A stretch of DNA of 64,000 bases from Chlorobaculum limnaeum (GTDB lineage Bacteria > Bacteroidota > Chlorobiia > Chlorobiales > Chlorobiaceae). The stretch covers positions 886,001 through 950,000 of the forward strand of contig NZ_CP017305.1 of assembly GCF_001747405.1 (NCBI RefSeq). The letters are read 5' to 3'. Shown one piece after another: positions 1 through 8,791 of the stretch; positions within the stretch are counted from its first letter, which is position 1, and each line of letters opens with the position of its first letter. A model generated the notes under the pieces. It saw only the letters and a list, made by a program, of their open reading frames with translations, did not search any database and was not told where the DNA came from. The position numbers and the translations under genes were made by a program.

Positions 1-732
1 GCTGCCCTCGACGCGGTAGCTGTTGACGAACTTCAGGCTGTGCGTCAGGTTTCGCGCACGGAGCTTCTGGCTGTCGAGAATCAACGTGTTGGCCGCTCTG
101 GAGGTCATGTCGCTGCCGGGTCTGAGCGGAATGACCACCGTCCGCTGCTGGCGCAATACCAGCGCGTCGAGGCGGGTAAGCGGCGGCTGATAGGCGGTAA
201 CGAGAAAATCCTGCTGATCATACGGGCTGAACGGCGAGAGCAGCGGCGCGAGGAAGGCGACCGAATAGAGCACGAAGATCACCATCGAGGCCGCCACCGA
301 AATGCCGTTGCGCTTGAAGGAGATCATGCCGAGCTGCCACAGGCTCGCTTCGCCCGATTGAGATTCATCGTTCTCCCGGAGTGCCTTGTGGTACGAACGC
401 ACGGAAAAGCGCAGGAGCAGGAATGGAACAACCAGAAGGAAGAGCGCGGCAATCCAGAATTCGAGCGTTTCAGGAGTGAATATCTGGCTCAGATCAGTGC
501 GCGATAGAAATAGCAGCGTCAAACCGGCGGCCATCGAGCGGAAGCTGATGACGACGAGATCGAAACGCGCGACGAAAAGGGCGAGAAACGCCGCCGTCGC
601 CAAAAGGTAAAAGAGGCCAAGTGAGCGTTTGCCCGCGCTCAGAAGGCCGAGTCCCGGCACGATGCGGTACATCGCCGGCATGGATGACTTATTCGCTCGT
701 TGCGCAACCATCGGGAACAGGTGAATTGACAT
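1..732 (-). CDS. ABC transporter permease, OppC/DppC-like (N-terminal part)
   Basis: The minus strand is open from an ATG at 730-732 to the window edge, so only the first 244 codons are visible. The translation has a hydrophobic stretch near residues 28-60, a second near 80-100, and then the pattern typical of OppC/DppC/YejE permeases: a basic SFKRNG segment followed by a membrane helix ending in FLAPLLSPFSPYD. A long periplasmic loop follows, as in YejE-like members. Such proteins form the inner-membrane channel of peptide or nickel importers. Internal ATGs at 709-711 and 679-681 are alternative starts; no clear ribosome binding site decides between them. The conserved EAA loop lies outside the window, so the family call rests on the N-terminal part only. 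Confidence 0.55.
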   Translation of the reverse strand, partial: MSIHLFPMVAQRANKSSMPAMYRIVPGLGLLSAGKRSLGLFYLLATAAFLALFVARFDLVVISFRSMAAGLTLLFLSRTDLSQIFTPETLEFWIAALFLLVVPFLLLRFSVRSYHKALRENDESQSGEASLWQLGMISFKRNGISVAASMVIFVLYSVAFLAPLLSPFSPYDQQDFLVTAYQPPLTRLDALVLRQQRTVVIPLRPGSDMTSRAANTLILDSQKLRARNLTHSLKFVNSYRVEGS

Positions 733-784
733 GTCTCAAAGTACCTAAAAAACGACACTTGCCGCACGGTTACAAACCGCGATC

Positions 785-820
785 CGAAAAAAAAGCCGCC
801 TCTTCGAAAAAAGGCGGCTC
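785..820 (-). terminator. Rho-independent terminator after rplY
   Basis: Arms GCCGCCT (795-801) and AGGCGGC (812-818) form a perfect 7-bp stem. On the minus strand the stem is followed by an unbroken T run (complement of A787-794). It sits about 35 bases past the rplY stop codon. Confidence 0.85.
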
Positions 821-851
821 GATCTCATTTCGCAAACCGTTCGATGGCGAA

Positions 852-1448
852 TCAGGCCTCAGCGGCTCCTTCGGCGGAGGCTTCAGCCTCTTTCCTCGGG
901 GCGGAGACTGAAACCACGGAGGCTTCAGCATCGCCGAGAATCTGGATGCCTTCCGGCGCGACGGCCTGAAGATCGCGGATATGCAGCGTCTGGCCCAGTT
1001 CGAGAGCGGAGACCTCGATGGTGAAGTGCTCCGGCATGGCTTCCGGCCTGCCCTTCAGGGTCAGCGTGTGCACGTTGATCTGGAGCTTGCCGCCGCCGAT
1101 CTTCACGCCGGGGCACTCGCCTTCGATGTGGATCGGAACTTCCATTTCGACCACTTCGTCAGCCGAGAAGAGCTGGAAGTCGGCGTGAATCACGCGGTCC
1201 GACACCGGGTCGAACTGCACCTCCTTGATGAACGAACGGACGCTTTTGCCATCCGGGTACTGAAGGTCGATCAGGTGCGATTCAGACGAGTGGACAAGCT
1301 TGTCCAGGCTGATTTCATCGACGCTGATGGCAACGGTGGCTTCTCCTTTATGGTAAACGACGGCTGGAACCTGGCCCTGGCGGCGCAGCTTTGCAGCTTC
1401 GTTTTTCTTGACTTCGCGAAGGTTGACAGACAATGCTCTTGTTTCCAT
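852..1448 (-). CDS. rplY: 50S ribosomal protein L25/general stress protein Ctc
   Basis: This 198-residue protein has the two-domain layout of the long (CTC-type) L25 family. An N-terminal 5S rRNA-binding beta barrel (about residues 1-90) starts with the usual METRALSVNLRE-like strand. A C-terminal TL5 domain (about 95-185) contains the family's GECPGVKIGGG turn. The tail is Ala/Glu rich, as in other long L25 proteins. It binds 5S rRNA in the large ribosomal subunit. It lies 38 bases downstream of prs on the same strand, a prs-rplY order that is common in bacteria, so the two are probably co-transcribed and stop at the hairpin at 795-818. Confidence 0.95.
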   Translation of the reverse strand: METRALSVNLREVKKNEAAKLRRQGQVPAVVYHKGEATVAISVDEISLDKLVHSSESHLIDLQYPDGKSVRSFIKEVQFDPVSDRVIHADFQLFSADEVVEMEVPIHIEGECPGVKIGGGKLQINVHTLTLKGRPEAMPEHFTIEVSALELGQTLHIRDLQAVAPEGIQILGDAEASVVSVSAPRKEAEASAEGAAEA

Positions 1449-1486
1449 GCTTTTCCTCTGGCTCCTTTAACAGTTAACGCTTGTAA

Positions 1487-2458
1487 TTAATGATGATTGG
1501 TGATTTTGTGAGTGATGTTCTTGCTGTCGAACAGGTAGCTGACCGACTCGCCGTCATAGATTCTCTTGATAGCCTCGCCGAACAGGTTGCTGATGGTGAC
1601 GGTCTCGATTTTCGAGCAGTAGTCATGTTCTGAAACCAGCGAATCGGTGACGATCACCTTTTCGAACACCGAGTTGTTGATGCGCTCGATGGCCGGGCCG
1701 GAGAGAATCGGGTGCGTGGCCGCTGCGTAGATTTTCAGGCCGCCGGCCTCCTTGATCGCCTTGGCGGCATTGACGATGGTACCTGCCGTGTCGATCATGT
1801 CATCGACGAGCAGCACGTTTTTGCCCTTCACGTCGCCGATGATGTTCATCACTTCGGCCACATTGGCTTTCGGACGGCGCTTGTCCACGATGACCAGCTC
1901 GCTGCCGAGCTCCGAGGCGAACTTGCGGGCGAGCTTCACGCCGCCTACGTCCGGCGAAGCCACGACGAGATTGTCGGCAATATCCATGTTCTTGACATGG
2001 TCGATCAGCACCACGCTCGAATAGAGGTGGTCGAACGGAATGTCGAAAAAGCCCTGAATCTGCGGAGCGTGCAGGTCCATGGTGAGAATCCTGTCGGCCC
2101 CGGCCTGCGTGAGCAGATTGGCCACGAGTTTGGCGGTGATCGCCACGCGCGGCTTGTCCTTCCTGTCCTGGCGGGCATAGCCGTAATAGGGCAGGACGGC
2201 GGTGATCCGGTGCGCTGAAGAGCGCTTGGCGGCGTCGATCATGATGAGCAGTTCCATCAGATTGTCAGCCGGGGGATTGGTGGACTGGATAATGAACATA
2301 TCCGAGCCCCTGATCGATTCGAAGTAGTTGACCGAAATCTCGCCGTCGGAAAAGTTCTCCGCCTTGGCATCGCACAGCGGCGTGCCGAGGTAATCGGCGA
2401 TTCTTTTGGCAAGTTCCGGATTGCTGCGTCCAGCGACAATTTTGATAGGTGTTTCCAT
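1487..2458 (-). CDS. prs: Ribose-phosphate pyrophosphokinase
   Basis: The 323-residue product makes PRPP from ribose 5-phosphate and ATP for purine, pyrimidine, His and Trp synthesis. Visible signatures are the N-terminal FSDGEI motif, the PYYGYARQDRKDK ATP-binding loop (about residues 95-108), the divalent-cation motif beginning DLHAPQIQGFF, and the PRPP-binding loop VLLVDDMIDTAGT near residue 220. Length is normal for class I PRPP synthetases. It is divergent from lpxD, with about 165 bases between the starts, and is followed by rplY. Confidence 0.96.
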   Translation of the reverse strand: METPIKIVAGRSNPELAKRIADYLGTPLCDAKAENFSDGEISVNYFESIRGSDMFIIQSTNPPADNLMELLIMIDAAKRSSAHRITAVLPYYGYARQDRKDKPRVAITAKLVANLLTQAGADRILTMDLHAPQIQGFFDIPFDHLYSSVVLIDHVKNMDIADNLVVASPDVGGVKLARKFASELGSELVIVDKRRPKANVAEVMNIIGDVKGKNVLLVDDMIDTAGTIVNAAKAIKEAGGLKIYAAATHPILSGPAIERINNSVFEKVIVTDSLVSEHDYCSKIETVTISNLFGEAIKRIYDGESVSYLFDSKNITHKITNHH

Positions 2459-2625
2459 CGTTCACTGCTTTTTCTGATGAAACGAATTATATTACGCCTC
2501 CATCTTCGGTTACCGGGTACGGCGCACTGCTTGTTAGTATCCGGAACGGTAAAAGGATTCAGAATATAGCAAAACGGATTAAAATTTTAAGAAAATTTCT
2601 GGCTTGCCTTGCAGGCGAGTAGAGC

Positions 2626-3687
2626 ATGAAGATTAATGATATCAAAGCCTTTCTCGGGCGCTATTTCGATCCGGTCGAGCTGGTCGGCGCGGATGACATC
2701 GAGATTACGGGACCAGCAAAGATCGAGGAGGCCGTAGCTGGCCAGGTCAGCTTCGTGGCCAATGAGAAGTATTACCGTCACATCGCCCGGACTGGCGCTT
2801 CGCTGATTGTCGTCGGCCAGAAGGCTCCGCTAGACGAGGCTCCTGCCGGAACCAGTTTTCTGAAGGTCGCCGATCCCTACACGGCCTTCGTCTTCATCCT
2901 CCAGCACTTTTCGGGCAAGCGCCGCATCGCGGCTCCCGGTATCGCCGCATCGGCATCTATTGCTGCATCGGCCCGTCTCGGCGAGAATGTCTCGATTGGC
3001 GAACACGTTGTCATCGGCGAGAACTGCGTCATCGGCAACGGCACGGTGATCGGTCCCAGCACAGTGCTCATGGATGGTGTGACCGTCGGCTCGGAATGCA
3101 CGCTCTATCCGCTCGTGACGATTTACGATGGCACGGTGATCGGCGACCGCGTCACGATTCACAGCGGCACGGTGATTGGCGCGGATGGCTTCGGCTTCGC
3201 GCCGCAGAAGGATGGCTCCTACATCAAGATTCCGCAAATGGGTACGGTCGAGATCGGCGACGATGTCGAGATCGGCGCGAACACCACCATCGACCGCGCG
3301 ACGATGGGCGCGACGGTGATCGAGAAGGGGGCCAAGATCGACAACCTCGTGCAGATCGCTCACAACTGCCGGATAGGCGGTGACACGGTCATCGCCTCGC
3401 AGACCGGAATATCGGGCAGCGTGAAGATCGGCCGCCAGTGCCTTATCGGCGGGCAGGCGGGGTTCGCGGGCCATCTCGAACTCGCCGATCGCACCTCGGT
3501 GGCGGCCAAAGCGGGGATTTCGAAATCCTTCATGGAACCGGGGCAGGCCATTCGCGGCGTACCCGCCCAGCCGATGCGCGACCAGCTCCGCCAGGAGGCG
3601 CAGGTGCGCGGACTTGGGGAGATGAAGTCGAAGCTCGATGCGCTGGAGAAGCAGTTGCGGGAGCTTCAGCAGGGTCTCGACGGGTAA
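2626..3687 (+). CDS. lpxD: UDP-3-O-acylglucosamine N-acyltransferase
   Basis: LpxD adds the second acyl chain, as an N-linked 3-hydroxyacyl group, in lipid A synthesis. The 353-residue product has the N-terminal uridine-binding domain (about 1-105). A left-handed parallel beta helix made of hexapeptide repeats ([20 protein letters not shown] and many more, about 110-310) follows, then a C-terminal helix. The catalytic His lies in [12 protein letters not shown] near residue 246. Length matches the family. It shows that this organism makes lipid A and has an LPS-type outer membrane. Confidence 0.95.
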   Translation: MKINDIKAFLGRYFDPVELVGADDIEITGPAKIEEAVAGQVSFVANEKYYRHIARTGASLIVVGQKAPLDEAPAGTSFLKVADPYTAFVFILQHFSGKRRIAAPGIAASASIAASARLGENVSIGEHVVIGENCVIGNGTVIGPSTVLMDGVTVGSECTLYPLVTIYDGTVIGDRVTIHSGTVIGADGFGFAPQKDGSYIKIPQMGTVEIGDDVEIGANTTIDRATMGATVIEKGAKIDNLVQIAHNCRIGGDTVIASQTGISGSVKIGRQCLIGGQAGFAGHLELADRTSVAAKAGISKSFMEPGQAIRGVPAQPMRDQLRQEAQVRGLGEMKSKLDALEKQLRELQQGLDG

Positions 3688-3802
3688 TTGCGCCGCTTCC
3701 AGCTCAGCCTGCCGTGTTGTTTCTGTTCCGGTCGCAGGGCACAGAGCGCAGGCTGATATCTTGACGCATGGCGAACTGCGCCCCTTTCGGAGAAATTCGC
3801 TT

Positions 3803-5911
3803 TCAGGCGGGCTGGCTGATCTTGAGCATTGCCGTTACTTTTTGGAGGAACGGCTTGAGCTTGAGCGGCTTGATGAGGCTGTCGTTGATACCGCTCTCTT
3901 TGGCCTGTTTCATGGTTGCGTTGTCGAGGTTGCCGCTCATGCCGAGTATCGGTATATCGTGCCATGAAGAGGCGGTCGAGCGAATACGCCTCGCCGTTTC
4001 GAAGCCGTCGAGCACCGGCATTCTCATATCGATGATCAGCAGGTCGCAATGCTGCGATTTCAGTAGTTCCAGCGCTTCAAAGCCGTTCGAGGCTTCGAGG
4101 ATCGTGATGCCCAGCTTGTTGAGCATCAGTTTGATGACCCTGCGGTTGAAATCGAGATCGTCGGCCACCAGCACGGTCTTGCCCGAAAGCGACTCCTTGA
4201 GCGTTTCCCGAACCATCTCCATCGAGCTTTTCAGGGTGCCAAGCAGCTCGGGCAGCGCCGGAGGCATCAAGATCAGGGCATCGATGCCCTTCTGGGTTTC
4301 GATAGCCGGATTGGTCGAGGAGCTGCTCGCGACAACGGGAATATCCCGGCCACTGTTCTTGAGGTCGTTGGCCAGCTTTACTGCCCCATCTGGCGGCAGA
4401 CTGACATTGGCGAGCACAAGGTCATAGCGATTCGCTTCGATCATCTCAAGGGCTTTGTCGCTGTCATCGGCGTCATCCAGCCCGACTTTGAGCGGAGCGA
4501 GCTGGCGGCGAAGGAGCGGGGCGTATACTTCGGGAATTCCAGCCAAGAGCATTTTTTTTCCTGCAAAAAAGGGCGCGTATTCCTCATAAAGGTTCGATTC
4601 GTACCTGTTGATGGCGGTCTGTTCGAGCACCGGGAATTCCAGTGCGAATTCGGTGAACCTGCCCTCTTCGGAATTGCAGTTAATCTGCGCCTTGAAGGAT
4701 TGCATCACACGGCGGCAGAAAGCCAGACCAAGTCCGGTACCGCCTTTCTTTCCCGAAGTGAAGAATGGGTCGAAGATTTTGGGAAGGATGTCCGGAGGGA
4801 TGCCTGGTCCATTATCACGGATGAGAATCCTGTTGCACGATTCGCCACGCTCGATGGTGATATCGATACGGCCGTCAGGGACGGAGTGAAGAATCTGCAA
4901 GGCGTTGACCATCAGATTGTAAATAACCAGAATGTAGCTGTTCTCCTCGCCAAGGAACAGGAAATCTTCTCCCGGTTTGAGATGGATCATTTGCCGTTCC
5001 TGTTCCGAAGCGTAGCCATACTCTTCCAGCGCTTTGCGGGTGACAGTCATTGCCGACAGACAGGCAAGCTCTTCATTCGTGACGTCAGTACTTCTGAAAT
5101 TGCCCAGTGTCATGGTTATAACATGGAGGCCGCGATTGACAGCCATCTGGGCCTGGTTCAGGCGCTTGGTCATGATTTCGATAGTGGAGGCGGGAGCTGC
5201 GGCGATACTTTGCTCATCGTTGATATGCGGTAATGCGTGCAGAACTTCGTCGATATTGTGACGTATCTGAGAAAGCGGGTTACGCATTTCGTGAGCAATA
5301 CTGCCAGCAAGGGCTTCGAGGGCGCGATATTTTTCTTCGGCTTTTTCTCTTTCCAGTTCTTTAAGACTTTTCCAGTTACTCAAACTGAAAATGTAGCCAG
5401 CAAAAATGGAGAAGGCCATAACGAGACTGTAAACCGGTATGTTAAATTCCGGGTCTAATGGCACATTTGGGATTGATAACGAGTAAAAAATTACGGCGCC
5501 AACAACTCCAAGAATCAAGTCGATGGTAAATATCAACCAGTTCGGTACGAACATCATCAAAATGAAAACCATGGCAATTTCCGAGTACAGCCACAGTTCA
5601 TTAAAATTGTTCATGAACAGGTTTACAGTGAAGATAAAGGGAAGAGAGAGTATTAGTGTAAAGCGCCAGTAATATGATACGTAGGGTTGAAACGACGATG
5701 GAAAGCGATGTATAAAAATCAGACTGATACATAAACATGTGGCGATAAGTCGAAGCCAGATATTATCATAAGGCAGATGAAAACCATATACATAAACGAA
5801 GTAAAATAAAAAATGAGCAGAAGCTCCAAGCAAGCCGACTACCATGGCATTGTAGTGGGAGGCCAGAGTTCCTTCCTTGAGGTATTGTTTTAGATGGATG
5901 GGCTCCTTCAA
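3803..5911 (-). CDS. cqsS: CqsS-like hybrid sensor histidine kinase (CAI-1-type receptor)
   Basis: This 702-residue hybrid kinase matches Vibrio cholerae CqsS in length and domain order. About six membrane helices span residues 20-180. A HisKA domain has GSIAHEMRNPLS with the phospho-acceptor His207. A HATPase domain has DNGPGIPPDIL, then GGTGLGLAFCRRVM and GRFTEFALEFP, close to the CqsS equivalents. A degenerate receiver (about 450-565) has Asn at the position of the phospho-Asp. An intact C-terminal receiver (about 578-700) has Asp628 in LLIIDMRMP. CqsS senses alpha-hydroxyketone/aminoketone CAI-1 signals and in Vibrio passes phosphate to LuxU and LuxO. Neither partner is visible here, so the output is unknown. 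The gene is divergent from cqsA, which makes a ligand-receptor pair the simplest reading. Confidence 0.85.
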   Translation of the reverse strand: MKEPIHLKQYLKEGTLASHYNAMVVGLLGASAHFLFYFVYVYGFHLPYDNIWLRLIATCLCISLIFIHRFPSSFQPYVSYYWRFTLILSLPFIFTVNLFMNNFNELWLYSEIAMVFILMMFVPNWLIFTIDLILGVVGAVIFYSLSIPNVPLDPEFNIPVYSLVMAFSIFAGYIFSLSNWKSLKELEREKAEEKYRALEALAGSIAHEMRNPLSQIRHNIDEVLHALPHINDEQSIAAAPASTIEIMTKRLNQAQMAVNRGLHVITMTLGNFRSTDVTNEELACLSAMTVTRKALEEYGYASEQERQMIHLKPGEDFLFLGEENSYILVIYNLMVNALQILHSVPDGRIDITIERGESCNRILIRDNGPGIPPDILPKIFDPFFTSGKKGGTGLGLAFCRRVMQSFKAQINCNSEEGRFTEFALEFPVLEQTAINRYESNLYEEYAPFFAGKKMLLAGIPEVYAPLLRRQLAPLKVGLDDADDSDKALEMIEANRYDLVLANVSLPPDGAVKLANDLKNSGRDIPVVASSSSTNPAIETQKGIDALILMPPALPELLGTLKSSMEMVRETLKESLSGKTVLVADDLDFNRRVIKLMLNKLGITILEASNGFEALELLKSQHCDLLIIDMRMPVLDGFETARRIRSTASSWHDIPILGMSGNLDNATMKQAKESGINDSLIKPLKLKPFLQKVTAMLKISQPA

Positions 5912-6656
5912 GATAAATCTCCAATTTCTTTTTCAACTTACTCTACAGTTGCTCTGAAAAAAGCCTTCGGTTGATGTTCCGATGTGACAGTCTTCTGTAA
6001 TCCTGAGTGATAGAATACTTCAATATGCTTCTCTATGCATTCGAGTGGCGCATGAAGATTTGCGGGTTATACGCATATGTGTTTTGAAAAATATCAGTAT
6101 ACGATGGCCTGTTTAGAGTGAATTCTTATGTTTAAAATAAGGAGCGGTAAGCATTTCGCCAAGTTCCAATCACCTTTTCAGGAGGTGATCCGTATTTGTG
6201 TTTTTCAAGAATTCGATTGTGGCGTAAATTTAGTGAAATAGAGACTGTGCTCGAGACGGTTGACGACCTCTGTGTCCGTATTTCTTGATGTTTAGTTCCT
6301 GAAAAAACAATGGATGGATTTTTTTAGAAAGAGAACTTATCAGTATTTTAAAGTTGCTATTTTTGCCGGCGAAAAACTGATCTGGCGGAGTAAAACGGCT
6401 GTGATTCCTGGATTTCATTATGGCCCAATCAATGTTGATTGATTACAGACATGGCCGAAATAACGCTAACGGTAGCTTAGGATTTCTGGAAATGTTGAGT
6501 AGAAGTAATCTGTGCGAAATGACTTTTAATCGTTGTTTATTAAAGTTGTTCTGGTTTTGACCAGAATTTGGAATGATTCCAGTTTAATGGTGCAATGCGA
6601 GTACGTTATTTTTTGCATAGTAATATAAGAGCGGATAAGTTATAAAAAATAAACAT
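5912..6656. promoter_or_regulatory. Divergent regulatory region between cqsS and cqsA
   Basis: This 745-base AT-rich stretch separates the two divergent starts and I see no convincing gene in it. It contains three short perfect dyads near cqsA: AATCAA-TG-TTGATT (6427-6440), TTCTGGT-TTTG-ACCAGAA (6549-6566) and TGGAAT-G-ATTCCA (6569-6581). An AGGAGGTGATC string at 6180-6190 resembles a strong ribosome binding site, but no plausible reading frame follows it. The length and dyads suggest regulated divergent promoters or a small RNA, which cannot be settled by reading alone. Confidence 0.5.
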
Positions 6657-7886
6657 ATGATTACCGAATATTTTCAAGGGGTGATAAACTCCACCGATTT
6701 TCCCGATTTTATTGAGAAAAAACTTCGTCAGTGTGATGACGAAATGTTTAGTCCCAGAAAAAACAAAAAACCACTTGTTCTTGGCAATCGGCTGCCAGAT
6801 GCTGGTTCAATCATGTTACAAAGTAACGATTATCTGAACATCTCGAATCATCCCCGCATTCGAAAAGCACAGCTTGAAATGCTCACTGCCATGAACCGGG
6901 AGCCTCTCATGTCGGCGGTGTTTTTGCATGAAGACAGTGCAATGAATCAGTTTGAGAAAAGAATGGCTTTTTTCACAGGTTTCGAAAGCAGCATTCTCTG
7001 TCAGTCAGGCTGGGCGGCCAATGTCGGTCTTTTGCAGGTGATTGCCGACAGCTCGGTGCCCGTCTATATCGATTTTTTTGCCCATATGTCGCTGTGGGAC
7101 GGGATCAAAATTGCCGGTGCGACTTCATACGCATTCCGTCATAATGATGCCGCTCACCTCGAGCGCCTCATCACCGAGCATGGCCAGGGCATTGTGGCTA
7201 TCGATGCGCTCTACAGCACCTCTGGTGAAATCGCTCCTCTCAAGGATATTATTGAAGTGGCTAATCGACATGGATGCGTATCGGTTGTCGATGAATCCCA
7301 TTCTCTCGGCACCTATGGCACGCAGGGGGCGGGTCTGGTTAATGAATACGGGTTGACCGATCAGGTGCATTTCATTACGGCGAGCCTCGCCAAGGCGTTT
7401 GCTGGACGGGCGGGCATCATTTTGTGTCCATCGAGACTGGCAAAGTATTACCCATTCATGGCGTCCCCATCGATTTTCAGCAGTACGCTGCTCGACTACG
7501 AAATATCTGGATTGAACGCCACGCTCGATGTTATCATGGAGGAGGACGAGCGGCGAGCAGCGCTTCGTGAAAAATCAGAATATTTCAGACGTGGTCTTTC
7601 CTCGCTGGGATACTCTGTAGCCAGTCAATCCCAGATCGTCTCTATTCTGAGCGGTCTTGAACCCGATACCGAACAGCTTCGTGACGCGCTTGAAGCGAGG
7701 AATGTTTTCGGTTCAGCCTTCATGGCTCCGGCAACTCCGAAAACCCGATCCCTCATGCGTTTTTCGATTCACAGCGGTCTCACGATGGAGGAGCTTGATT
7801 ATGTTCTGAATGTTTGCGCGGATATTCGTGATGAAATCGGTATGTGGAACTGGAAATCGACGAAAACAAATCGGGTAAACCGTTGA
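6657..7886 (+). CDS. cqsA: CqsA-like CAI-1 autoinducer synthase (PLP-dependent acyl-CoA transferase)
   Basis: The 409-residue product belongs to the alpha-oxoamine synthase fold (like KBL and BioF) and aligns over its full length with Vibrio CqsA. Shared stretches include [33 protein letters not shown], the run from [36 protein letters not shown] and the PLP-lysine motif [13 protein letters not shown] (Lys246). [22 protein letters not shown] and the other CqsA-specific segments separate it from BioF and KBL. CqsA joins an acyl-CoA to a small amino donor to make the aminoketone precursor of the CAI-1 signal. It is divergent from the cognate sensor gene. The ATG start is preceded by an AT-rich leader without a strong Shine-Dalgarno. 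No biotin genes are nearby, which also argues against BioF. Confidence 0.88.
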   Translation: MITEYFQGVINSTDFPDFIEKKLRQCDDEMFSPRKNKKPLVLGNRLPDAGSIMLQSNDYLNISNHPRIRKAQLEMLTAMNREPLMSAVFLHEDSAMNQFEKRMAFFTGFESSILCQSGWAANVGLLQVIADSSVPVYIDFFAHMSLWDGIKIAGATSYAFRHNDAAHLERLITEHGQGIVAIDALYSTSGEIAPLKDIIEVANRHGCVSVVDESHSLGTYGTQGAGLVNEYGLTDQVHFITASLAKAFAGRAGIILCPSRLAKYYPFMASPSIFSSTLLDYEISGLNATLDVIMEEDERRAALREKSEYFRRGLSSLGYSVASQSQIVSILSGLEPDTEQLRDALEARNVFGSAFMAPATPKTRSLMRFSIHSGLTMEELDYVLNVCADIRDEIGMWNWKSTKTNRVNR

Positions 7887-8225
7887 TTCAACAGGCTCTT
7901 TCTGCTTGTGGCTTCTGTGCGCTGTTTGAAATCAGGAATGTCAATGGCTATCGTTCTTGTTCTTGGGCAAACACTTCATGGCTCGCAATTGACCTGATTT
8001 GCGGTGTAGCTGAATCACGAGATACTTTCGTTTGCGATTCAGACCATTGAAAAACAAAGAAAAAGCGGTGAATAAATACAGTGAAGACGGATTTTATTAG
8101 GTAATTGTTAACAATTGTTGATAATTGTGCCCGCTTTATTTTGCCGGCAATTGTTCAGCGCCGTAGCGAGAAATGTGGTGTTTGGCGAAACAGGTTTTTG
8201 CTCCGCCAAACCGTTCATTGGCGGG
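7887..8225. other. Intergenic region with AATTGTT repeats
   Basis: About 340 bases without a recognisable gene. It holds a palindrome AATTGTTAACAATT (8103-8116) followed by further AATTGT-type half sites to about 8128, and an inverted repeat TTTGGCG (8181-8187)/CGCCAAA (8204-8210). A short open frame continuing past the cqsA end (to 8050) resembles nothing I know. Confidence 0.4.
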
Positions 8226-8618
8226 TCATGACAGGTTTCTCGGAACCTGCGACGAGTGGTGGTGGATGATCGGGCGCTCATGCTCCAGATTGACGGCGAA
8301 GGTGAATCTGGATGGAAAGGTCAACAGAAGCTGATCGACCTCGAACTCGAAGGCGTAGATGCCGCCGAGTATCCAGGCGTTTCCGCCGAGAGACTGTTTC
8401 TTGAGCGATTTTTCATAGAGCCGCACCCGGAGGTTGTCTCTGGTGGCGAGCTGTTCGAAGTAGTTGCGGATGCCTTCCGGAGTGCTGACGGTATGAGGCG
8501 AAAAGGTCGGAATGAGCACCGCCTGTTCATGATAGAGCTGTTCGACTTTTTCGATCTCCCCGGTGCAGATTCCGGATATCCAGTTTGAAAGAACCTCTTC
8601 AGCGTTTTGGTAATGCAT
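8226..8618 (-). CDS. SnoaL/NTF2-like (SgcJ/EcaC-type) protein
   Basis: The likely start is the ATG at 8616-8618, giving 130 residues beginning MHYQNAEEVLSNW. The frame is open further upstream, but that part reads like non-coding sequence and runs through the terminator hairpin at 8697-8741. Features fit the NTF2-like fold: an N-terminal helix pair, IEKVEQLYHEQAVLIPTFS, TPEGIRNYFEQL and then long beta strands ending in PIIHHHSSQVP. SgcJ/EcaC-like members of this superfamily have diverse or unknown functions. No substrate can be assigned. It stands alone between cqsA and an OmpA lipoprotein gene on the same strand as the latter but separated from it by a terminator. Confidence 0.75.
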   Translation of the reverse strand: MHYQNAEEVLSNWISGICTGEIEKVEQLYHEQAVLIPTFSPHTVSTPEGIRNYFEQLATRDNLRVRLYEKSLKKQSLGGNAWILGGIYAFEFEVDQLLLTFPSRFTFAVNLEHERPIIHHHSSQVPRNLS

Positions 8619-8686
8619 GGCGTTTTGCTCGCTTGTGGTCGATACTCCTGATGGCATGATCGCTCGGCAATGCGTTGGCGATCCCG

Positions 8687-8741
8687 GAAAAATCATGCCC
8701 GTCCGGCGTCGGCCAAAACTGGCTGACAGAACCGGACGGGC
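8687..8741 (-). terminator. Rho-independent terminator after the OmpA-like gene
   Basis: A perfect 10-bp outer stem GCCCGTCCGG (8697-8706)/CCGGACGGGC (8732-8741) is extended inward by a near-perfect GTCGGCC/GGCTGAC pairing. On the minus strand it is followed by ATGATTTTT. It lies about 50 bases past the stop of the gene at 8792. Confidence 0.8.
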
Positions 8742-8791
8742 AAAGATAAGCATTTTTTCTTTCCGATACATGCGGCCGGATGACCGATGTC

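Noticed and set aside
6180-6420. AGGAGGTGATC near 6180 as a ribosome binding site for a small gene, and a 62-codon minus-strand frame at 6230-6418
   Set aside because: No start codon with a coding-like frame follows the AGGAGG string, and the minus frame has no signal, domain or ribosome binding site.
6657-7886. Assignment of the PLP enzyme as BioF or glycine C-acetyltransferase
   Set aside because: Segments specific to CqsA ([32 protein letters not shown]) and the adjacent CqsS-like sensor fit CqsA better; there are no biotin or threonine genes nearby.
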